A stretch of 32,104 bases of DNA, taken from Limivivens faecihominis (GTDB lineage: Bacteria; Bacillota; Clostridia; Lachnospirales; Lachnospiraceae). The position numbers and the translations under genes are program-made. The stretch covers positions 1 to 32,104 of the forward strand of contig NZ_JAJEPR010000038.1 of the NCBI RefSeq assembly GCF_020686945.1, read 5' to 3'. Under the pieces are notes generated by a model, which worked only from the letters and a program-made list of their open reading frames with translations, did no database searches and was not told the DNA's origin. Numbering within the stretch: the stretch's first letter is position 1; each line of letters begins with the position of its first letter. Positions 17,716 through 26,392 of the stretch are shown here, piece by piece.

Positions 17716-18440
17716 CAGCCGCACCGCAGGCTCCGGTGGTCTGTATTCTGGATTCCGGGACGAATGAAGCCGGGGCCGAGGGATGGAATTATCTGGCCGG
17801 AAACGAGGATCTGACGGATGAAGCCGGCCATGGAGACCTGATCTATCAGCTCCTGGAATCGGAAACTCCGAATGCCAGACTCATCATGCTGAAATGTTTT
17901 GAATCAGCAGAAGAAACAGAAGAAAAAAAGGGAACAGAGACCATCACGCAGGCGCTCTATGATGCTGTGGATCTCTGGCAGGCAGATGTGATCAGCATCA
18001 GCTGGACGCGGAATGAAGAAAGCGAAGAACTTTACGAAGCGGTCTGCTACGCCAGGGAAAACGGCGCCGTCCTTGTGGCGGCAGCAGGAAATCTAAGCCT
18101 TTCCACACCCTTAGGCAGTCTGGTCTATCCGGCAGCCTGGGAAGAGGTCATTGGTGTGGGCGGGGCAGATACCGATGAAAAGGGGGAGCCTGTAAGCTCT
18201 CTCTGGTATCTTAAGAGCGAGGCGGTATTTGTCAGTGCAGATGGAAATTATGAAGGGGAAAAGGGTTCCTCTTTTGCAGTCCCCAGGGTTTCAGGAAAAA
18301 TCGCAGAATATCTCTTTCAAAAGCCGGAAGCCTCCGAAACAGAAATTCGGGAATGGCTGAAAGACACTGTAATTGATACGGGGGAGGAAGGTTACGACCC
18401 GGTATTTGGCTGGGGTTTTCTGAAAACGGACAACGAGTGA
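17712..18440 (+). CDS. Minimal subtilisin-like (S8) serine protease without signal peptide
   Basis: A 242-residue protein, shorter than typical secreted subtilases, containing only the protease core. The triad is complete: Asp14 in VVCILDSG, His40 in EAGHGDLI and Ser187 in GSSFAVP. The oxyanion-hole Asn is about N127 in VAAAGN. The usual GTSMAxP motif reads GSSFAVP. No signal peptide, propeptide or membrane segment is visible, so a cytoplasmic location is predicted. The ATG overlaps the giant gene's stop (ATGA), with GGAGG four bases upstream, implying translational coupling. It lies in the -1 frame relative to the giant gene. It may process the giant protein, the regulator or another partner; none of this is shown. 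Confidence 0.85.
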   Translation: MTAAPQAPVVCILDSGTNEAGAEGWNYLAGNEDLTDEAGHGDLIYQLLESETPNARLIMLKCFESAEETEEKKGTETITQALYDAVDLWQADVISISWTRNEESEELYEAVCYARENGAVLVAAAGNLSLSTPLGSLVYPAAWEEVIGVGGADTDEKGEPVSSLWYLKSEAVFVSADGNYEGEKGSSFAVPRVSGKIAEYLFQKPEASETEIREWLKDTVIDTGEEGYDPVFGWGFLKTDNE

Positions 18441-18455
18441 TTTATCTGCGAAAAG

Positions 18456-18501
18456 CAGCTGAGGCTGCCGGATAAAGTTTCCGGCGCTTCAGCTGTTTTT
18501 T
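18456..18501. terminator. Bidirectional terminator between the protease and AraC genes
   Basis: CAGCTGA (18456-18462) pairs with TCAGCTG (18489-18495), and inside it GCCGG (18467-18471) pairs with CCGGC (18481-18485). Six T follow on the plus strand and CTTTTC follows on the minus strand. The stop codon of the AraC gene lies inside the stem. Confidence 0.88.
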
Positions 18502-19373
18502 CGTTCTTTCCGATATACGCTCGGCGTCTTCCCGATCAGCTCTTGGAACTGCTTTGTAAAATAGCTGGGGCTGGAAAAACCGCAGGAGAGAGCGATATCC
18601 GTTACGGGAAGATCAGTGGAAATAAGCTTTTCGGCTGCCAGGAGCAGCCGTTTCTCCTGAAGATATTCCATGGGCGTACAATGAAAATACTGACGGAAAA
18701 GCCGCTGGCAGACACGGGGACAGACGTTGATGACAGCAGCGATTTCTTTGATGGAAAGGTTACGCTCGAGATTGGCGTCGATCCAGGGCAGCAGCTGTTT
18801 GACCCGGGTGTCCTGAAGGGAGGAAGGTCGGCTGTGGGGAAGCATTTCCGACTGCTGGCCGATGAGGAGCAGCATCCGGGAAACAGCGGCGCGGACCTCA
18901 AACTCATAGCCTGTCTCTTCATTTTCACAGGCAGAAAAGGCCGCGTCAAAATCCCGGAAAAATGCCGGATGTTCAAATTTTAAATAAGCGGGGCCATTTT
19001 CCAGAAGGGGACGGATGTAGCGGGTGTCAAAAATGCTTCCCGGCGTGCCGGAGACGATCCCCGCGTCGAAGACGAAGGAACGGTAACGGCAGGGGGAGGG
19101 CACGAGGCAGGCGAAGGAATGGAGAATTTCCGTGTTGATAAAGCAGCCTTCTCCGGGAACCACCTCGAAGGTTTCACTGCCGGCACCGATCCGGACCCGG
19201 CCTTCCAGAAGGATAAAAATTTCCAGCTCCCGGTGCCAGTGGGAGGGAATCAGGCTGGCGGCATAGCTGTGGATATTTCCCTCATTGGCGATGAAATCAA
19301 AGGGAGAATGTTCCAGTTCGTTGATCTCCTTTTTATCCGGATTCATGGGAACGAAAGAACGGTTATGGATCAT
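18489..19373 (-). CDS. AraC-family transcriptional regulator with cupin sensor domain
   Basis: A 294-residue cytoplasmic DNA-binding protein. The N-terminal half holds an AraC-type cupin (HSFACLVPSPCRYRSFVFD; SHWHRELEIFILLEGRVRIG near residue 42). The C-terminal ~100 residues carry two helix-turn-helix motifs: LSIKEIAAVINVCPRVCQRLFRQYF and LPVTDIALSCGFSSPSYFTKQFQELIGKTPSVYRK. The start has an AAAGGAGA site at proper spacing. It is divergent from the MATE exporter gene across 115 bases, so it probably controls that gene and perhaps itself in response to a small ligand. The ligand is unknown. Confidence 0.92.
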   Translation of the reverse strand: MIHNRSFVPMNPDKKEINELEHSPFDFIANEGNIHSYAASLIPSHWHRELEIFILLEGRVRIGAGSETFEVVPGEGCFINTEILHSFACLVPSPCRYRSFVFDAGIVSGTPGSIFDTRYIRPLLENGPAYLKFEHPAFFRDFDAAFSACENEETGYEFEVRAAVSRMLLLIGQQSEMLPHSRPSSLQDTRVKQLLPWIDANLERNLSIKEIAAVINVCPRVCQRLFRQYFHCTPMEYLQEKRLLLAAEKLISTDLPVTDIALSCGFSSPSYFTKQFQELIGKTPSVYRKERKNS

Positions 19374-19407
19374 AGGTATCTCCTTTCTGAAAAGTCGTTT
19401 TTCTTAT

Positions 19408-19436
19408 AGTATAGGACGCTTTTGTAAAAGCGGCAA
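19408..19436 (-). promoter_or_regulatory. Probable promoter of the AraC-type regulator
   Basis: On the minus strand, TTGCCG (19431-19436) and TATACT (19408-19413) are separated by exactly 17 bases. It overlaps the palindrome at 19417-19432. Confidence 0.55.
19417..19432. promoter_or_regulatory. Perfect palindrome in the divergent intergenic region, operator candidate
   Basis: CGCTTTT and AAAAGCG flank a GT centre. The site lies inside the spacer and -35 of the minus-strand promoter, where a bound protein would block the AraC gene. A TATACT at 19451-19456 could be the -10 of the MATE gene on the plus strand. Confidence 0.45.
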
Positions 19437-19488
19437 GGCATACTTTTCGCTATACTCATAGCAAAATAATCGAAAAGAGGAGATCACT

Positions 19489-20853
19489 ATGAAAAACACA
19501 AAACCGACGGGAAGGACGCTGGACATGACAAAGGGAAGCCCCATGAAGCTGCTTTTCACCTTTGCCCTGCCACTGTTTCTGGGAAACCTCCTGCAGCAGT
19601 TTTACAATCTGGCGGACACTTCCATCGCAGGCCATCTGCTGGGCGATGCGGCCCTGGCCCAGATCGGAGCCACCTCGGCGCTTTACAGCCTCATCACAAA
19701 CTTTGCCTTCGGACTTAACAACGGCCTGGCTCTCAACGTGAGCCGAAGCTTCGGAGCCGGTGACAAGAAAGAGATGAAACGTTCCGTCTGCTGGATGGTG
19801 ACGCTGGCTTTCATCTCAGCTCTGGTGATGACTGTCAGTTTTCTGATGTTTCGAAAGCCTCTTCTCACGGTCATGCAGACGCCGGAGGATGTGCTGGACG
19901 GCGCTTTGAGCTATTTTACCGTCATTCTGGCAGGCATTCCCCTGACTATGGCCTACAACCTGGAGTCGGCCCTTCTCCAGTCCATGGGAAACAGCGTGAC
20001 ACCTTTGGGCTTTCTTTTATTCAGCAGTATTCTCAACGTGATTCTGGATTTCTTTTTCATCGGAAATCCTCTGAATTTGGGCGTGCAGGGAGCCGCAGCG
20101 GCGACGGTGCTCTCCCAGGGACTCAGCGCGGCACTTGGCTTTTTATACATTCTGAAAAATTACCCGGAAATCCGTTTTGGCAGGAAAGACTGGAAGGTTC
20201 CGGGAAAATTTGTCACAGAAATGTTCTGGACGGGACTCAGCATGGCCCTTATGAGCGCGATCTATAACCTGGGAAGCGTGATTCTCCAGAGCAGCATCAA
20301 TGCCCTCGGAAGCGTTTATATCGCAGCTCAGGTGGGCGGTAGAAAGCTGGCGGAATTTTTCTACATCCCGGGCATTGCCCTTGGAACCAGCGCAGCTACC
20401 TTTTCCAGTCAGAACTTTGGAGCCGGAGAGCGCGCCCGGATCGCAAAAGGCGCCAGGAGCGGCATTTTCATGTATTTCTGCTGGTGGCTGGTGGCCCTGG
20501 TTTTTGTGATTTTCCTGGCCCCCGCAGCGGTAAAATTCATCACCGGCAGCAGCAATCCGGAGGTAATCAAAAACGGAGTCCTCTATTTAAGAATCAGTAT
20601 TCCAATGATTCCCCCCATGGCAATCCTGGTGATCTTAAGAAATATTCTCCAGGGCATGCGCCGGCCGGGAATGCCCCTTTTCTGCAGCTGTCTGGAGCTG
20701 ATCGGAAAGGTGATTTTCGCCCTCTGGCTCGTTCCGGCCTTCGGCTACCTCGCCGTCTGCATCTGCGAGCCAGTCACCTGGGTGATCTGCTGCGTGGTCA
20801 TTGCGGTGGCTGTCTTTGCCATCCGCGGTGAATTTACGAACCGCCATATATAA
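19489..20853 (+). CDS. MATE-family multidrug/metabolite efflux transporter
   Basis: A 454-residue integral membrane protein with about twelve hydrophobic segments, full length for the family. The N-terminal pattern MTKGSPMKLLFTFALPLFLGNLLQQFYNLADTSIAGHLLG is typical of the clostridial MATE/NorM-like group. Exchange of cations for drugs or metabolites across the cytoplasmic membrane is expected. The start follows GAGGAG. It is divergent from the AraC-type regulator, which likely controls it. The substrate cannot be predicted. Confidence 0.95.
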   Translation: MKNTKPTGRTLDMTKGSPMKLLFTFALPLFLGNLLQQFYNLADTSIAGHLLGDAALAQIGATSALYSLITNFAFGLNNGLALNVSRSFGAGDKKEMKRSVCWMVTLAFISALVMTVSFLMFRKPLLTVMQTPEDVLDGALSYFTVILAGIPLTMAYNLESALLQSMGNSVTPLGFLLFSSILNVILDFFFIGNPLNLGVQGAAAATVLSQGLSAALGFLYILKNYPEIRFGRKDWKVPGKFVTEMFWTGLSMALMSAIYNLGSVILQSSINALGSVYIAAQVGGRKLAEFFYIPGIALGTSAATFSSQNFGAGERARIAKGARSGIFMYFCWWLVALVFVIFLAPAAVKFITGSSNPEVIKNGVLYLRISIPMIPPMAILVILRNILQGMRRPGMPLFCSCLELIGKVIFALWLVPAFGYLAVCICEPVTWVICCVVIAVAVFAIRGEFTNRHI

Positions 20854-20857
20854 AAGC

Positions 20858-20991
20858 CAGCTGTTCCGCGCCTGTGGCGCTCCCACAGCTGCCGACCGCA
20901 TTCGTAATCCAGGCTATCGCCCTACTTACTCATACGGTCTAGCCTGCACAATAACCATGAATTTGCTCATGCAAGTATGACTCATTCATGG
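20858..20991. repeat. Cluster of three perfect hairpins after the MATE gene
   Basis: Hairpin 1: CAGCTGT (20858-20864) with ACAGCTG (20885-20891), enclosing GCGCC/GGCGC. Hairpin 2: CAGGCTA (20910-20916) with TAGCCTG (20940-20946). Hairpin 3: CCATGAAT (20955-20962) with ATTCATGG (20984-20991), enclosing TCATGC/GTATGA. Hairpin 1 could terminate the MATE transcript but lacks a T-run. The inner part of hairpin 3 resembles the inner stem of repeat copy 3. It is probably an intergenic repeat element. Confidence 0.6.
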
Positions 20992-21046
20992 CTGCCGTCC
21001 GGGACTTTTACAGTAAATTTGTATAGGTTTTTTGACAGGTTTGTTG

Positions 21047-21052
21047 TATAAT
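21047..21052 (+). promoter_or_regulatory. Probable -10 box for the secreted 590-residue protein
   Basis: TATAAT lies 34 bases before the start codon. The nearby TTGACA (21032-21037) is only nine bases away, too close to be its -35, so the -35 is not assigned. Confidence 0.5.
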
Positions 21053-21086
21053 GGCAATAAGGAAAAGAAAGGGGGACCTAACTATT

Positions 21087-22859
21087 ATGAAAAAGAAATT
21101 AGTCCTTGCATTTTTACTCGCAGGAACACTGTCCATGAGTTCCGTTGCTTACGCTTCCGAGGGAGGCCAGACCCTGGGAGAGGTCACAAAAGAAACCGTT
21201 GAAGCTCCGGAGGCAGTTGCCGCAGAGACAGAAAGCTCCGGGCCGGTGACGATGGAGAGCGTGGAGGAGACGACGGAAGAAGCGGCTGTGGAAACTACTG
21301 AGGAGACGCCGGAGGATGCCACCGAGGAGACTGTTGAGGTTGCCTCAGCAAGAGCTTATACCGACGGAGATGCCGTTGATCTTACGAAGGATGAGCTTAT
21401 TACAAAGCTGAAAGACGCAGCTGCTGAGATCACAAGCGTGAAGTCAGAACTCATTATGGATATGGTCATCAACATCAATATAGCCGGAGATGATTCCTCC
21501 ACCGGCATGCAGATGGATATGACCATGAGCGCCAATATGAGCAACGAGGAAATTTTTGAGCCTTACGCTTCTCATCAGAGCGAGACCATGGCCATGAGTA
21601 TTATGGGCCAGACCGGAAAACAGGTCAGCGAAACCTATATCCGGGAGGAAAACGGAGAGCAGGTAAAATACGAAGGAAGTTCCGATGATGGCAGCCCCAT
21701 CACCGATTGGGACCGCACCGTCACCTCCGGAGAAAAGTCCGAATTTCTATTCAGCAGTGAAAACCTAAGTGATATGGAAAGTAAGATGGAGCTGAATCTG
21801 AAGGATCAGAAGGCAGTGGACAGCGAAGGAACCGAATACTATGTTCTGGAGAGTGCTATAGACCTGTCAAGCGTGGCTGAGGATGCCGAAATGGAGGAAG
21901 AGTTTCTGGATCTGGTGAAAAGTCTCCAGGATTCCCTGGGCACCGATATGGAACTGCCGGGTGAACTTACTGTAGATTTTTACATCAATGCCAGCGATTT
22001 CCTTCCGTCAGAGATGACCATCGATATGTCCGGAATGAAGGGTGATATGGGAGAGACCGCAGGCGAGGGCACCAACGCGGAGATGGAATTTACAACCATG
22101 GTGGTAAGCTATCGCTGCAGCCAGTACAACGCAATTTCCGAGATTGCTTATCCGGAGGATCTTCCGACGGAGGAGACTTCCGGGGAAGAGCCGGAGGCCA
22201 TCCAGGATGAAGAGGTTGACACGGAGGAAGTTTCCGAAGCAGGTGAAGATGAGCTTGTCTCTGAGGCCGGCCAGATGGTGGAGAGTGCAGCAGGTTCTCT
22301 TGCAGAGGAGCTGGGCGTGAAAGGCATTCAGGAGACCACCGATACCAGCGTGACTTTTACCGACAAAGGTTCCAGGGAAAATCCCGCAGCCATGAACGAG
22401 ATGGGAAAGGTTTACCTCTACAATGCGATCTCTGATCAGTATGAGCAGGTCGGCCTTACCGTTACCGGTATCACCGATGGCGACGAAGCCACAGAATATG
22501 TGGATCAGCTTCTGAATGCGGAGAACAGCTACTACAGCTTCCCGGCCCTGAAAAATTATGAGGAGTACCGGATCGTGAACTACGATCTCTACCTGCCTTC
22601 TGATTTTTCCGACGAAGAGTACGGCGTTTATGCTCCCAGCGCTATGATGAGCGTGGTAAGCAAGGATGACGACTGGCTCACCTACAACGACCAGAGCTAT
22701 TATGCAGCTACCTACGGTCTCTACGAGGATTCAAACAGCTATCATCCCGGCGACACCGTTCACTGCCAGTGCGTGATCGTTATGCCGAAGGATCTCACCG
22801 AATATGAGCTGGAATTTGGCCCCTACGGCCTGGATTACTTCTATGTAGCTATCCAGTAA
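21087..22859 (+). CDS. Secreted acidic protein of unknown function, two-part (LolA/LppX-like N-part, DUF4352-like C-part)
   Basis: A 590-residue exported protein. A signal peptide spans about residues 1-24 (MKKKLVLAFLLAGTLSMSSVAYASEG). An E/T-rich linker runs to about residue 90. A domain at about 95-355 alternates short beta strands (SELIMDMVININIAG, MQMDMTMSANMS) and resembles LolA/LppX-like clostridial lipoproteins; this is a weak visual match. A second acidic linker precedes a C-terminal domain at about 420-590 that begins SVTFTDKGSRENPAAMNEMGKVYLY, which looks DUF4352-like. There is no lipobox Cys at the signal cleavage site and no wall anchor. I chose ATG 21087 because an upstream in-frame ATG (21051) overlaps the -10 box. 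It is a single-gene unit ended by a strong terminator. The function is unknown. Confidence 0.8.
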   Translation: MKKKLVLAFLLAGTLSMSSVAYASEGGQTLGEVTKETVEAPEAVAAETESSGPVTMESVEETTEEAAVETTEETPEDATEETVEVASARAYTDGDAVDLTKDELITKLKDAAAEITSVKSELIMDMVININIAGDDSSTGMQMDMTMSANMSNEEIFEPYASHQSETMAMSIMGQTGKQVSETYIREENGEQVKYEGSSDDGSPITDWDRTVTSGEKSEFLFSSENLSDMESKMELNLKDQKAVDSEGTEYYVLESAIDLSSVAEDAEMEEEFLDLVKSLQDSLGTDMELPGELTVDFYINASDFLPSEMTIDMSGMKGDMGETAGEGTNAEMEFTTMVVSYRCSQYNAISEIAYPEDLPTEETSGEEPEAIQDEEVDTEEVSEAGEDELVSEAGQMVESAAGSLAEELGVKGIQETTDTSVTFTDKGSRENPAAMNEMGKVYLYNAISDQYEQVGLTVTGITDGDEATEYVDQLLNAENSYYSFPALKNYEEYRIVNYDLYLPSDFSDEEYGVYAPSAMMSVVSKDDDWLTYNDQSYYAATYGLYEDSNSYHPGDTVHCQCVIVMPKDLTEYELEFGPYGLDYFYVAIQ

Positions 22860-22870
22860 AAACGAAACTA

Positions 22871-22903
22871 AAGCCCCATGTCTGCCCGGCATGGGGCTTT
22901 TTT
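22871..22903 (+). terminator. Rho-independent terminator
   Basis: AAGCCCCATG (22871-22880) pairs perfectly with CATGGGGCTT (22890-22899), with six T ending at 22903. It lies 11 bases after the stop of the secreted-protein gene. Confidence 0.95.
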
Positions 22904-23002
22904 CAACTTGTTATTTCCTCACCATAATGCTAAAATATCCCTATAATCGGGGCAAAAGACCCAAAATTGCTACGGAAAATTTTTGGAAGAAGGAGAAAAC
23001 GC

Positions 23003-26000
23003 ATGCTGACAGAAGCAAAACTTCGGAAGAGGGTTTATGAAGCGACATTCAAGAGAGGTTCCAGCCTTTTCAATGCGGGAGGCGTGTTGGAAATGGAGGA
23101 GGAAGATCAGGGAGACCGGATGCTGATCCGCGCAAAAGTACAGGGAAGCGGAAGCAGAGCCTATGATGTGAAGTTGCTGATGGATGAATCGGAGGACAAG
23201 ATTCTGGACTACGACTGCGAATGCCCGGCCTACGCTTCTTTTTCCGGCATGTGCAAGCACTGCGTAGCGACTCTTCTGGAGCTGATCCACCGGAACGAGC
23301 CAGAATACAGCCCAAAACGGCTGTCTGACTTTCTTCCTTTTTCAGATGGAAAGACTTCCGCGCCTAAAAGCCAGAATCCGGATCTCGACGCTCTTTTAAG
23401 GGCGCTGGGAGTGACCAGAGCCTCCGAGCTTCCAAACGCTCCTTCGCGGACCAGCCCGGAACCGCCCGTAAGGACTCCCGCCCGTAAAAAACTGGAGAGC
23501 ACCCCTGGCCTTCAGGAGCTGATCCGTCCCTATCTTCTCAGTGACAGCGAAAATCCCATGCAGCGGATCGAAAGCGAGGTTGAGCTGGAGCCGCGCCTTT
23601 CCTTCATCGGCGATCAGCTGAAGGTTTCCTTTAAGATCGGTATCACCCAGAAATATGTACTCAAAGATCTGCGGGAATTTCTGAACCATGTCACGACGGA
23701 GAGTAATTACCGCTACGGGAAAAAGCTGGAGTTTCTCCACCGGGAGGAGGCCTTTACGGAGAAGGCCAGAGCGTGGCTTGCCTTTATCCGAAAGCTTCTG
23801 CCTAACGAAAACACCTATACCGGTCGGTATGCTTCCTACTATGGCTTGCGGGCGAGAGAGGACGAATATCTGGAGATCGACAAGAGCCATATGGACGAGC
23901 TGATGGCTCTTCTTGAAGGGGAGGTTTTCAATGGCGTTTTCTTAGGGTGCCAGGCTGAGAGCTGGATCATCCGGGATGAAATGCCGGATTTCGGGGCGAC
24001 GCTGAAGCAGAAAGCGGACGGAGCCGTCTTTAACCTGCGCCGTTTCATCCATATGGAGGGCGAGCATTATCTGTATTTTCCGAAGGAAGGCATCATTCGC
24101 CGGGTGGACAAGGGCGTTTTCGGAAAAGCGCTGGGCTTTTTCCTTCTCGTGGAGGACAGTGAGCAGAACGGCTGCAACATTTCCCGAAATGATCTTCCCA
24201 TCGTTCTTGAGGAGCTTCTTCCGGAGCTTGAAAAGGCCATCCCTGTGAAAATGCAGACGGCGCTGGAGGTTTTCATTCCGGATACCCCGGAGTTTCAGTT
24301 TTATCTGGATATGCCTCAGCGGGATCTCATCGTCTGCAAGGGCTACGCGGTCTACGGGGAGGAGCGCTATTCCATTTTTTCCGGCTCGAATCCGTACGCC
24401 GGAGGGACGGTGAAGCGGAGCTGGAAAGAAGAGCGAAAGGCCAGAGAACAGGCGGCTGCCTTTTTCAGTGCCTACGACCGGGCGACGGGCGAGATGGCTC
24501 TGGACGGGGAAAAGGCCTGCTATGAGTTTCTGGCGGAGAAGCTTCCTCACTTAAAAGAACTCGGCGAGGTTTTTATCACGGACAAGATGAAGGCAGTGAA
24601 GATCCGCTCCCTGCCTCAGATCAACGTGGGTCTTTCAATTTCCGGCAACCTCTTAAGCCTGACTCTTGATACGGAGCTTCCGATGGAGGAACTGGCGGAG
24701 CTTCTCTCCAAATATGACCGGAAGAAAAAGTATTACCGCCTGAAAAACGGCGAGTTCATTGAGTATGACCAGGACAGCTTAAATTCGGTCAGTGATATGC
24801 TCCACGCCCTGCAGGTATCGGAAAAAACGCTGAAAAAAGGCGAGATCGAGGCGCCGCGCTACCGGGCCCTCTACCTGGATGAGCAGCTCAAAGAAAAACA
24901 GGGCATTTCCGTGGAACGGGAGCGCTCCTATAAGAGCCTGATCCGAAACATGAAAAGCGTGGAGGACAGCGATTTCGAGCTCCCCGAGTCCCTGAAAAAA
25001 GTCCTGCGCCCTTACCAGCAGAAAGGCTTTTTCTGGCTGAAAACCCTCTGTCAGAACGGCTTCGGCGGAATCCTAGCAGACGATATGGGCCTTGGAAAAA
25101 CTCTGCAGGTCATCGCTTTTCTCCTTTCTTCCTTTGAGGAGGGGGAAGAGAAACGAAGTCTCATCATCTCCCCGGCCTCCCTGGTTTACAACTGGGAAAA
25201 TGAGATCCACAGGTTTGCCCCGGCCCTTCCGGTGCGTGTCCTGGCGGGAACGGCGGAGGAGCGGACAGAGATTCTGAAAAACGGCGTGCCCGGGGAGATT
25301 CTTGTGACCTCCTATGAGACGATGCGCCGGGATCAGGAGCTCTATAAAGGCGAGGACTTTTTCTGCGAGGTCATCGACGAGGCCCAGTACATAAAGAACG
25401 CCGGAACCAAAGGCGCCCGGGCGGTGAAATCCGTCTCCGCCCAGATGAAGCTGGCCCTCACGGGAACGCCGGTGGAGAACCGTTTAAGCGAGCTCTGGAG
25501 CATTTTCGACTATCTGATGCCCGGTTTTCTCTATTCCTACGAGCATTTCAAGAAGAACTTTGAGACGCCGATCATGAAAAAAGAAAACGAGGATGCCATG
25601 GCGGATCTCCTGAAAATGATCCGTCCCTTTATCCTGCGCCGCCTGAAAAAAGAAGTTCTTTCCGACCTGCCGGATAAGATCGAGAAATGCGTCACGATCC
25701 CCCTTGAGGGCGAGCAGAAGAAGCTCTATGACGCCCACGTCCAGCGCCTGAAATTCATGCTGGAAAACGATGAGTTTGCCAATATCCGAATGCAGGTGCT
25801 GGCCGAGCTCACCCGTCTTCGCCAGCTTTGCTGCGATCCGGCTCTCATTTATCAGGATTACCAGGAGGGCGCGGCCAAAATGGAGCTCTGCATGGAGCTT
25901 TTGAACAACGCGGTGAACGGTGGCCACAAGGTTCTTCTCTTTTCCCAGTTCACCTCGATGCTTGGGATTCTTGAGAAACGCATGGAGGAGGCGGGAATCG

Positions 26001-26383
26001 GTTACTACAGCCTCACGGGTTCCACCCCGAAAAAAGAGCGGATGGAGCTCATGGAGAAATTCAACCGGGACGCTACGCCGGTGTTCTGCATTTCCCTGAA
26101 AGCGGGTGGTACGGGCCTCAACCTCACCGGGGCGGACGTGGTGATTCATTACGATCCCTGGTGGAATGTGGCAGCAGAAAATCAGGCCACGGACCGGGCC
26201 CACCGCATCGGCCAGAAACGGGTCGTGACGGTCTATAAGCTCGTGGCGGAGCACACGATCGAGGAAAAAGTCGTGGAGCTGCAGCAGAAGAAAAAAGAGC
26301 TGGCAGACCAGGTGCTGTCCGGGGAAGAGATGGGAAGTATCCTTTTCGACCGGGAAGAGCTCCTCAAGCTGTTCCAGAATTAG
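23003..26383 (+). CDS. SNF2-family helicase/ATPase with N-terminal SWIM zinc finger
   Basis: A 1126-residue cytoplasmic protein. A SWIM zinc finger CxCx9CxH is at Cys72, Cys74, Cys84 and His86 (YDCECPAYASFSGMCKHC). A bacterial SNF2-associated region follows. The ATPase core starts near residue 665: Walker A ADDMGLGKT at about 690, DEAQ box VIDEAQYIKN at about 790, and ALTGTPVENRLSELWSIFDYL. The helicase C domain includes VLLFSQFT, SLTGSTPKKER, SLKAGGTGLNLTGAD and QATDRAHRIGQ, so it is complete. Such proteins are ATP-driven DNA or nucleoprotein translocases; the bacterial role is poorly defined. I chose ATG 23003 with AAGGAG upstream. The Nudix gene follows after nine bases. Confidence 0.94.
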   Translation: MLTEAKLRKRVYEATFKRGSSLFNAGGVLEMEEEDQGDRMLIRAKVQGSGSRAYDVKLLMDESEDKILDYDCECPAYASFSGMCKHCVATLLELIHRNEPEYSPKRLSDFLPFSDGKTSAPKSQNPDLDALLRALGVTRASELPNAPSRTSPEPPVRTPARKKLESTPGLQELIRPYLLSDSENPMQRIESEVELEPRLSFIGDQLKVSFKIGITQKYVLKDLREFLNHVTTESNYRYGKKLEFLHREEAFTEKARAWLAFIRKLLPNENTYTGRYASYYGLRAREDEYLEIDKSHMDELMALLEGEVFNGVFLGCQAESWIIRDEMPDFGATLKQKADGAVFNLRRFIHMEGEHYLYFPKEGIIRRVDKGVFGKALGFFLLVEDSEQNGCNISRNDLPIVLEELLPELEKAIPVKMQTALEVFIPDTPEFQFYLDMPQRDLIVCKGYAVYGEERYSIFSGSNPYAGGTVKRSWKEERKAREQAAAFFSAYDRATGEMALDGEKACYEFLAEKLPHLKELGEVFITDKMKAVKIRSLPQINVGLSISGNLLSLTLDTELPMEELAELLSKYDRKKKYYRLKNGEFIEYDQDSLNSVSDMLHALQVSEKTLKKGEIEAPRYRALYLDEQLKEKQGISVERERSYKSLIRNMKSVEDSDFELPESLKKVLRPYQQKGFFWLKTLCQNGFGGILADDMGLGKTLQVIAFLLSSFEEGEEKRSLIISPASLVYNWENEIHRFAPALPVRVLAGTAEERTEILKNGVPGEILVTSYETMRRDQELYKGEDFFCEVIDEAQYIKNAGTKGARAVKSVSAQMKLALTGTPVENRLSELWSIFDYLMPGFLYSYEHFKKNFETPIMKKENEDAMADLLKMIRPFILRRLKKEVLSDLPDKIEKCVTIPLEGEQKKLYDAHVQRLKFMLENDEFANIRMQVLAELTRLRQLCCDPALIYQDYQEGAAKMELCMELLNNAVNGGHKVLLFSQFTSMLGILEKRMEEAGIGYYSLTGSTPKKERMELMEKFNRDATPVFCISLKAGGTGLNLTGADVVIHYDPWWNVAAENQATDRAHRIGQKRVVTVYKLVAEHTIEEKVVELQQKKKELADQVLSGEEMGSILFDREELLKLFQN

Positions 26384-26392
26384 GAGGAAAAA

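Noticed and set aside
17115..17831. Long open frame opposite the giant protein's tail (238 codons, S/V/G-rich)
   Set aside because: It is the antisense shadow of the T/E/P repeat codons, with no ribosome site and no recognisable domain.
21032..21052. TTGACA/TATAAT as a standard promoter pair
   Set aside because: The spacing is only nine bases, far short of 16-18; only the TATAAT is kept as a possible -10.
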